From Paenibacillus albiflavus (GTDB lineage: Bacteria; Bacillota; Bacilli; Paenibacillales; NBRC-103111), in NCBI RefSeq assembly GCF_004344915.1, contig NZ_SKFG01000035.1, positions 1 through 54,593 on the forward strand: a stretch of DNA of 54,593 nt, given 5' to 3'. The notes beneath the pieces are model-generated. The model was given only the letters and a program-made list of their open reading frames with translations. It was not told the origin of the DNA and searched no databases. Positions 49,229 to 54,593 of the stretch are shown piece after piece. The position numbers and the translations under genes were made by a program. Each line of letters opens with the position of its first letter. Position 1 is the first letter of the stretch.

Positions 49229-50158
49229 ATGAACATCATTTATAACGGTGTTGATATCACGCCATCTATACATCCCATTTCTGCTAAGACAACAGACAAC
49301 TCAGGTGAGCGACCAGACAGCTTATCTCTTACATTTTCAGACACTGAAGGTCTATGGTCAAAGTGGAAGCCAGCTAAGAATGACAAGTTACAGATTAAAG
49401 AAAATGGGTTTGATACAGGTGTAATGTTTGTTGATCAAATATCACAGAACGCTGGAAAATTCGGAATCATGGCGTTATCCATCCCACAACCGTGTAAGTC
49501 AGCAAGAACACAAGCGTGGGAACACGTCCGCTTTCTCGAAATTGTGACACAAATAGCAGCAAGGTATGGGTTTATTGTTCAGACTTATAACGTTACAAAT
49601 CACCTATACGAGCGTGTTGATCAAGTTGAAGAATCAGATTTCTCGTTTCTTTCATTCCGCTGCATGCTTGAAGGCTATGCACTAAAGATAAATAACCAAT
49701 CACTTGTTATTTATGGTGAGCCAGAGGAAGAAAAAAAGCCAGTAGATCCTAATTTATCTGTTATTCATCTGAGAGATATTAACGGCGAGTTTAAATTTGT
49801 TGATAAATCCACTGATATTTTCGAAAAATGTGTTGTTCGCAGCAAAACGAGATCAGGATATCTTGAAGGTGAGTTCAAGGATACAAACATTAGTGGACCT
49901 ACTCATAAACGAAATCTTTATGCCAGCAATCAGGCAGAAGCAAACCGCTGGGCTAAGGGAATCTTGCGAAGTTTCAATAAGCGGATGGTAACTGGTGTAC
50001 TTCCTATTAACCTTAATACAAATTATGCAGCCGGCATACCAGTTTCAGTGGTTGATGTCGGCTTGTTCGATGGAAAACATTTCATCGATCGCCTGACTCA
50101 CGATTTTATTAATAATCGGACGGAAATAATGCTTCGCAAGCCATTGGAGGGTTACTGA
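49229..50158 (+). CDS. Baseplate hub protein (P2 gpD, late control D)
   Basis: 309 aa. Follows gpX as in P2. Blocks: NGVDITPSIHPISAKTTDNSGERPDSLSLTFSD, RFLEIVTQIAARYGF, ESDFSFLSFRCMLEGYALKINNQSLVIY, NQAEANRWAKGILRSFNKR. gp27-like hub expected to sit above the spike. Its TGA overlaps the next start by one base. Confidence 0.9.
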   Translation: MNIIYNGVDITPSIHPISAKTTDNSGERPDSLSLTFSDTEGLWSKWKPAKNDKLQIKENGFDTGVMFVDQISQNAGKFGIMALSIPQPCKSARTQAWEHVRFLEIVTQIAARYGFIVQTYNVTNHLYERVDQVEESDFSFLSFRCMLEGYALKINNQSLVIYGEPEEEKKPVDPNLSVIHLRDINGEFKFVDKSTDIFEKCVVRSKTRSGYLEGEFKDTNISGPTHKRNLYASNQAEANRWAKGILRSFNKRMVTGVLPINLNTNYAAGIPVSVVDVGLFDGKHFIDRLTHDFINNRTEIMLRKPLEGY

Positions 50159-50352
50159 TGATACGCAAAGGGGAAATAAGTTCCGTTAACTTGGATAATC
50201 GTACTGCACGAGTTACTTTTCGTGATCTTGATAATGCAGTTACGCCTGAGATACCTTGCGCGAAGCACGTAACGGTAAGTGTAAATGATATCGTTGCAGT
50301 TTCGTTTTTCTCCGAGAATATGGCTGATGGACTCATTCTTGGAGTCTTTTAA
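50158..50352 (+). CDS. Small baseplate protein, gpV-like OB domain
   Basis: 64 aa. RKGEISSVNLDNRTARVTFRDLDN and NDIVAVSFFSENMADGLILGVF resemble the OB-fold core of P2 gpV spike/baseplate proteins, but the usual beta-helix tip is missing. It may be a minimal spike adaptor; a separate spike tip was not found. Confidence 0.65.
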   Translation: MIRKGEISSVNLDNRTARVTFRDLDNAVTPEIPCAKHVTVSVNDIVAVSFFSENMADGLILGVF

Positions 50353-50364
50353 GGAGGGCTGATC

Positions 50365-50943
50365 ATGCCGATTGCATCGTTTAAGAATAAAGTGTTTCAA
50401 GTTAGCTCTAATCAAAAGAATACATTCGATGGCCTAACATGGAGTGGAGACATTAGCTTAGAAGCTCAAGAAAAATTAAAGGACAAGCCAAGCACTTACA
50501 TCAAAGGAATTGGTCTTACATCCATGAGCATAGATGTACAACTTCGTGCTGACTTCGGTGTTAATGTCCGCAATGAGATCGAGCAGTGGGAAGCGATTAG
50601 GGACAACATGGTACCTGATATATTCGTACTCGGAACAAAGCCGCTTGGAAAAAACAAGTGGCTGCTAAAGAGTACTAGTGTAAGCGATACAGTAGTTGAT
50701 GGCAAAGGGAATATGCTCGCAGCCACGCTTAAACTTGAGTTCGAGGAATATGTTCGTGAAGGAAAAGCATCAGCTTCTCAGGGGGCTTCTGGTGGTGCTG
50801 GTGGGTCTAGTGCTGCTGGTTTTCAGAGTTACAGCATTGTGCCAGCAGACATCTTTACTCCACCGAATAAAGCTGATAACAAGAGAGACAACCCAAACTA
50901 TTACGAAGCAACTCAAAAAGTTGCTATAGCACGTGATATGTAA
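50365..50943 (+). CDS. Tail protein, probable gpU-like
   Basis: 192 aa. The N-terminal 130 residues (ASFKNKVFQVSSNQKNTFDGLTWSG, TYIKGIGLTSMSIDVQLRADFG) recall P2 gpU-type tail proteins; the C-terminal part has a Gly/Ala/Ser-rich linker (about 138-152) and an unstructured tail. Assignment rests mostly on pattern and place in the baseplate module. AAGGAGGGCTGATC gives a strong start. Confidence 0.6.
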   Translation: MPIASFKNKVFQVSSNQKNTFDGLTWSGDISLEAQEKLKDKPSTYIKGIGLTSMSIDVQLRADFGVNVRNEIEQWEAIRDNMVPDIFVLGTKPLGKNKWLLKSTSVSDTVVDGKGNMLAATLKLEFEEYVREGKASASQGASGGAGGSSAAGFQSYSIVPADIFTPPNKADNKRDNPNYYEATQKVAIARDM

Positions 50944-50957
50944 ATGAGGTGAATTAA

Positions 50958-51263
50958 ATGCAGATAACGATTAACACCTCTGAAGCCCTTACTATTGATT
51001 GGGGGGCAAAAGGAGTTACTGAGATCGTGCAGAACGTATTTACGTTAATCAACACGTTTAAGTACGAGGTTGCTTATGATCGTACACTCGGAGTAGCACC
51101 TGACTTTATAGATTTACCTCAACCTGAAGCAATAACACTTGCTACGACCCAAATCTATTCGGTTATCGATGAGAGGGAGCCAAGGGCAACGATAAAAGAT
51201 GTTTCTTTCCTTGGACTGTCGGAGGATGGAGATATGATATTCAAGGTGGTGATTGATATATGA
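50958..51263 (+). CDS. Baseplate wedge protein (gpW/gp25-like)
   Basis: 101 aa. IDWGAKGVTEIVQNVFTLINTFKYEVAYDRTLGV is a diverged gp25/gpW wedge domain; the end SFLGLSEDGDMIFKVVIDI is typical. AATGAGGTGAATTAA precedes the ATG. It overlaps baseplate J by four bases. Confidence 0.85.
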   Translation: MQITINTSEALTIDWGAKGVTEIVQNVFTLINTFKYEVAYDRTLGVAPDFIDLPQPEAITLATTQIYSVIDEREPRATIKDVSFLGLSEDGDMIFKVVIDI

Positions 51264-52375
51264 GCGAATTCAAGCCTATTCAGTTCGTGGATACGGATGC
51301 GCAGCGTATTCAACAAAAATTAATATCTGGCTTTGAGCAAACAACAGGGCAAGTTCTTTACCCCGGCGATCCACGTCGGGTTTTTCTTTTGCAGCTCATG
51401 CCTGTAATTATCGGGATGCTGAACGACATCAACTACACAGGTAATCAAAACTTATTGCCGTTTGCATCGGGAGATGTACTAGATGCACTTGGAGTACGTG
51501 TTGGTGTCCAGAGACTTCAGGCTCAATCAGCAAAAACGACAGTACGATTCATGCTATCGGCTATTCAACTTAACACGGTTACTATTCCTAGAGGTACGCG
51601 AGTTACGCCGGATGGCGTTATGTACTTTGCGACTAAAAATGACCTCAACATCATGCCTGGTGAAACAAAAGGAGACATAATTGCTGAATCGATACAAGGT
51701 GGCGAGCAATATAACGGATTTGTTGCTGGTCAAATCAATATCATCGTTGACCCGATCCCATTCGTAGCGAGTGCTGCAAACATTGATACCAGTTCAGGAG
51801 GATCAGGCAGAGAGGACGATGATTCCTATCGCGAACGTCAACGTCTGGCTCCTGCTTCGTTTAGTGTTGCTGGTCCAGAGGATGCTTATGTGTATTGGGC
51901 TAAATCGGCAGACGTTAATATCGGGGATATTTCCGTGACTTCACCGTCTGATTGTGTGGTAAACATTTACGTCTTGATGAAAAACGGCCAGTTGCCCACA
52001 CAACATGTTTTGGATAAAGTGAATGATTCGGTTAGTCCAAAGGATCGTCGACCGTTAACTGACCATGTTCAGGCTTTCTCGGCAGTTGAAGTTAATTATG
52101 ATATCAACTTGACCTATTACATCAGTAAAGAACGATCAACGGAAGTAGCATCAATACGGGCTGCAATAGAAAACACTAGTGGTGCGGTTGATCAGTATGA
52201 GTCTTGGCAGCGTGCAAAGCTTGGCAGAGCAATTAATCCTGACATGCTCCGTTCGATGATGTACGCAGCTGGTGCGTTCCGTGTGGTTACAACCTTGCCC
52301 TCATATGCGGAGATAAGGAAGAATGAAGCCGCATTTCTAGGCAAGAAAAACATTGTCTACGGGGGGCTGATTTAA
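51260..52375 (+). CDS. Baseplate J-like protein (P2 gpJ)
   Basis: 371 aa. Family blocks: GDVLDALGVRVGVQR, TVTIPRGTRVT, NTSSGGSGREDDDSYRERQRLAPASFSVAGPEDAYVYWAKSA-like region (residues ~177-215), and the C-terminal LGRAINPDML. Forms the wedge between hub and tail fibres. Confidence 0.93.
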   Translation: MSEFKPIQFVDTDAQRIQQKLISGFEQTTGQVLYPGDPRRVFLLQLMPVIIGMLNDINYTGNQNLLPFASGDVLDALGVRVGVQRLQAQSAKTTVRFMLSAIQLNTVTIPRGTRVTPDGVMYFATKNDLNIMPGETKGDIIAESIQGGEQYNGFVAGQINIIVDPIPFVASAANIDTSSGGSGREDDDSYRERQRLAPASFSVAGPEDAYVYWAKSADVNIGDISVTSPSDCVVNIYVLMKNGQLPTQHVLDKVNDSVSPKDRRPLTDHVQAFSAVEVNYDINLTYYISKERSTEVASIRAAIENTSGAVDQYESWQRAKLGRAINPDMLRSMMYAAGAFRVVTTLPSYAEIRKNEAAFLGKKNIVYGGLI

Positions 52376-52376
52376 G

Positions 52377-52937
52377 ATGCAGCTAGATACTGTTGACTTG
52401 CTTCAGCTGCAAACAAAGTTTATGAAGGGTGACGAGACTGTTCAAGGATTTTCGGCTGGATTAAATACGCAATTTCGCGAAATCGCCTGCCAAGTGAAAT
52501 TAGCAGAGATTTATAGCCGAATTGAGGAACAGCCAGAGGAAGTACTAGATATTCTTGCTTGGCAATTTAACGTGGATTGGTACGAGGCTGAAAGTGATAT
52601 CGATGTCAAACGTCAAGCGATTAACGATGCATTGCTGCTAAGCCGCATTCGAGGAACACCTGCAGCTGTTCAGCGTGTAGTCGAGATCTATTTTGGTGAT
52701 GGACGTGTAGAGGAATGGTTTGAATATGGAGGGAAACCAAGTTATTTTCGCGTCATTACTAATAATCCAGAGGCGACGAACGATAAGGCTGCTTTATTGG
52801 CCAGAGCTGTAAATTCCGTCAAGAACCTGAGATCAAGGTTAGAGACAGTAATCATCGAATCGTCAGAAAATATGGACATGCGCTTTGGTTTTGCGCTCCA
52901 TATGGGCGACAAATTAAAGGTAGAACAGGTGGTGTAA
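52377..52937 (+). CDS. Tail protein I (P2 gpI)
   Basis: 186 aa. LDILAWQFNVDWYEAESDIDVKRQAI and RIRGTPAAVQRVVEIYFGDGRVEEWFEYGG are the gpI signature. It joins the baseplate wedge to the fibre. It begins one base after gpJ ends. Confidence 0.92.
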   Translation: MQLDTVDLLQLQTKFMKGDETVQGFSAGLNTQFREIACQVKLAEIYSRIEEQPEEVLDILAWQFNVDWYEAESDIDVKRQAINDALLLSRIRGTPAAVQRVVEIYFGDGRVEEWFEYGGKPSYFRVITNNPEATNDKAALLARAVNSVKNLRSRLETVIIESSENMDMRFGFALHMGDKLKVEQVV

Positions 52938-52939
52938 CA

Positions 52940-54373
52940 TTGGGAGCATTCGGAGGACTTATCTTAACGAAAAAAGGTAGAGCGCTACAAGCGAAAGCGC
53001 AACTTGGAGTTGAGCTGCATTTTAACCGTATTGGTATTGGTGACGGAAATCTGGGTAGCCAACAAATACCGGATTTAAACACACTAATTAGCGAGAAAAA
53101 GTCATTAGCTATTGCAAAATTGAAGACACAACCAGGAGGAAAAGCTATCGTCGGAACTGTGCTATCGAATCAAGATATCACTGTCGGCTTTTATTTTCGC
53201 GAAATCGGTGTGTTTGCTCAGGATCCTGATGTCGGGGAAATCCTTTATTGTTACGGGAACGCTGGTACAGGCGCGGAATACATACCGCCGACTGGTGGAC
53301 CTGATATCGTGGAGAAAAGCATTGATATAATCACGCTTATCGGAAACACGATGAATGTGTCGGCGACAATCAACAACTCATTAGTATGGGCAACGCAGGA
53401 TGATGTATCAGCTGCAGTTATTAATTCTAAAGCTTACACTGATTTGAAAATTTCTCAGCTTGATATTAAGGTAACGCCTGAACAAATAGGAGCTGCAAAA
53501 CAAAGTGATTTTGCTGAACATTTGGCGGAAGATGCGTCTTTGACTAAAAAGGGACATGTGCAGTTATCAAGCAGTGTAACGAGTACAAGTGAGACGCTAG
53601 CTGCTACCGCTAATGCAGTTAAACAAGTTAATGATAAATTAGTAAGTGACGTAGTTGCGATGGGGAAAAAATCAAGCTCAGACAGTGGTGCTGTCGCAAT
53701 AGGTCAAGAGTCAAATGCATACTTGGCGTCAATTGCACTAGGTGGTAACGCAAAAACCACAAAAGCATTTGGTATAGCAATTGGGCCTTTGTCATCAGCA
53801 GAAGGAGCAGGCTCGGTAGCACTTGGAAGTAACGCAACTGCATTGAATAATTCGCAGGGAATTTTGGGCTCTGGTAATGGAAATACAGATACTTGGTTAG
53901 TTCCTGGATCATTTTCCGTCCAAGGTACTAAAAATTTTGAAATACCGCATCCTCATCCAGTAAAGAAAAATACGCACGTCATACGACATGGAGCTGTTGA
54001 GAGCCCAACGCCTGGCGACACACTTTATCGCTATACTCTTGAAGCAACAAAAGATAGCCAAACTGTAGAGATACATTTGCCAGATTACTTTGAGCACTTA
54101 AACACCAATGTAGACGTGTGGGTAAATGGTCATTTGCATTTTGGCAGAGCTTATGGGGTTGTTGAAGGTGATACACTTAAAGTAACATGCGAAAAAGCAG
54201 GAAAGTACAAAGCCCTCGTCATTGGTACTCGTAACGATGATAATGTACAAGATTGGCACGTCAAAGGTGTAGAGCGAGAGATCGGCGAGAGCTGGCGTGG
54301 TGAAACTTATGTGTTTGAAGTAGACGAGATTATGGAAGTAGAAGAAATAACAAATATGGAGGAATCAGTCTAA
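52940..54373 (+). CDS. Tail fibre protein with YadA-like repeats
   Basis: 477 aa. N-terminal DUF3751/tail-collar domain (1-150: GGLILTKKGRALQAKAQLG, FNRIGIGDG, REIGVFAQDP); a phage fibre repeat at about 205-232 (KKGHVQLSSSVTSTSETLAAT, TANAVKQVND); then four YadA head-like repeats (251-302: AVAIG, SIALGGNA, GIAIG, SVALGSNA). The C-terminal domain from about 325 starts SVQGTKNFEIPHP and ends with an acidic tail. YadA-like repeats are typical of trimeric adhesins, so it should be a trimer. TTG 52940 with GGTGGTGTAACA upstream. Binds the host surface. Confidence 0.88.
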   Translation: MGAFGGLILTKKGRALQAKAQLGVELHFNRIGIGDGNLGSQQIPDLNTLISEKKSLAIAKLKTQPGGKAIVGTVLSNQDITVGFYFREIGVFAQDPDVGEILYCYGNAGTGAEYIPPTGGPDIVEKSIDIITLIGNTMNVSATINNSLVWATQDDVSAAVINSKAYTDLKISQLDIKVTPEQIGAAKQSDFAEHLAEDASLTKKGHVQLSSSVTSTSETLAATANAVKQVNDKLVSDVVAMGKKSSSDSGAVAIGQESNAYLASIALGGNAKTTKAFGIAIGPLSSAEGAGSVALGSNATALNNSQGILGSGNGNTDTWLVPGSFSVQGTKNFEIPHPHPVKKNTHVIRHGAVESPTPGDTLYRYTLEATKDSQTVEIHLPDYFEHLNTNVDVWVNGHLHFGRAYGVVEGDTLKVTCEKAGKYKALVIGTRNDDNVQDWHVKGVEREIGESWRGETYVFEVDEIMEVEEITNMEESV

Positions 54374-54593
54374 TGGAAATTATTATTCGGAAGAGCACAA
54401 TCCAGTTTAAAAACCCACAAGTCGGGCAACCAACACGAGCAGTCGGAGAACACTACAATGGAAGAACAATCAACGCTAGTGTTGATGGTAATGAGAAACT
54501 ATTTAGATTTAAGAAAGAAGAAATTCCTTTTCTTGTTGATGAGGATGAGATGATTACTACAATTACCGCAAGAGTGAATAGCGAACTAGAATA
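54373..54593 (+). CDS. Phage protein after the fibre, cut by window end
   Basis: At least 73 codons; ATG 54373 overlaps the fibre stop by one base (TAATG). Visible residues (MEIIIRKSTIQFKNPQ, then VDGNEKLFRFKKEEIPFLVDEDEMITTITARVN) are charged and lack a known motif. In P2-like modules a fibre assembly chaperone or small fibre-linked protein sits here, so that is a guess from position. Confidence 0.55.
   Translation, partial: MEIIIRKSTIQFKNPQVGQPTRAVGEHYNGRTINASVDGNEKLFRFKKEEIPFLVDEDEMITTITARVNSELE

Larger units (their letters stand above)
32965..54593. mobile_element. Prophage inserted in prkA (left ~21.6 kb; continues past the window)
   Basis: From the prkA junction to the window end every recognisable gene is phage-like: serine recombinase, small genes, cos, lambda-type terminase/head and P2-type contractile tail genes, all in order without visible breaks, so it may be functional. 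A myovirus-like particle is predicted. Repressor, replication and lysis genes are not in the visible part and should lie between the tail fibre and attR. Confidence 0.95.

Overview
The window is a chromosomal segment of a Gram-positive, endospore-forming bacterium, most probably a Paenibacillaceae member (Paenibacillus or a close relative; inference). Support: a gamma-type SASP, YtxC and PrkA (all sporulation-linked), strong AAGGAGG-type ribosome binding sites, many TTG/GTG starts, an S-box (SAM-I) riboswitch before methionine genes, and MqnC of the futalosine menaquinone route. No rRNA, tRNA or CRISPR was seen.

Host part, 1-32974. 1-4 kb holds mobile debris: the C-terminal part of an IS1595-type transposase, a GNAT acetyltransferase between two copies of a 30-bp repeat, and an IS200/IS605-type element that carries only tnpB and ends exactly at the stop codon of an MFS exporter. 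4-11.5 kb: MFS exporter, HRDC protein, CorA behind a long and probably structured leader, then S-box-metA-metI-metC, a transsulfuration operon whose MetA carries the acetyl-CoA-type residue Glu111. 11.5-25 kb: a 33-aa secreted or membrane peptide, mqnC, a lipoprotein, a YpbF-like protein, an M23 lipoprotein divergent from a two-component system, ytxC, a 3D-domain protein, a 47-aa gamma-SASP, an HtrA protease followed by its own two-component system, and ispH. 25-32 kb: aroF, serC, trmL, an AbrB-type regulator, small membrane proteins, a phosphodiester-glycosidase-domain protein, a GC-rich DUF2161 nuclease-like gene and finally prkA. Four copies of a 37-43 bp palindromic repeat (ends AGAAACG/CGTTTCT) lie between host genes.

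Prophage part, about 32965 to beyond 54593. prkA stops after 292 codons, in mid-protein, at the conserved SADE motif; its stop codon abuts the stop codon of a convergent large serine recombinase. A prophage is therefore integrated inside prkA, and the remaining ~340 codons must lie beyond the right edge if they survive. Next come a structured-RNA candidate, five tiny genes, an iteron-like 24-bp repeat array beside an AT-rich tract, two GAAC/GTTC palindromes and a lambda-like cos site. The packaging and head module is lambda-type (Nu1/GpA terminase, gpW-like joiner, portal, ClpP protease with nested scaffold, decoration protein, capsid E, connectors). The tail module is P2-like and contractile (sheath, tube, E/E' chaperone with a -1 slippery site, tape measure, X, D, V, U, W, J, I, fibre). 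No repressor, replication or lysis gene is visible, so those should lie to the right.

The most interesting point is the insertion of a serine-recombinase prophage into a sporulation gene. This is the architecture of skin (sigK) and SPbeta (spsM), so prkA may be restored by developmentally timed excision. That is inference; the right junction is outside the window.
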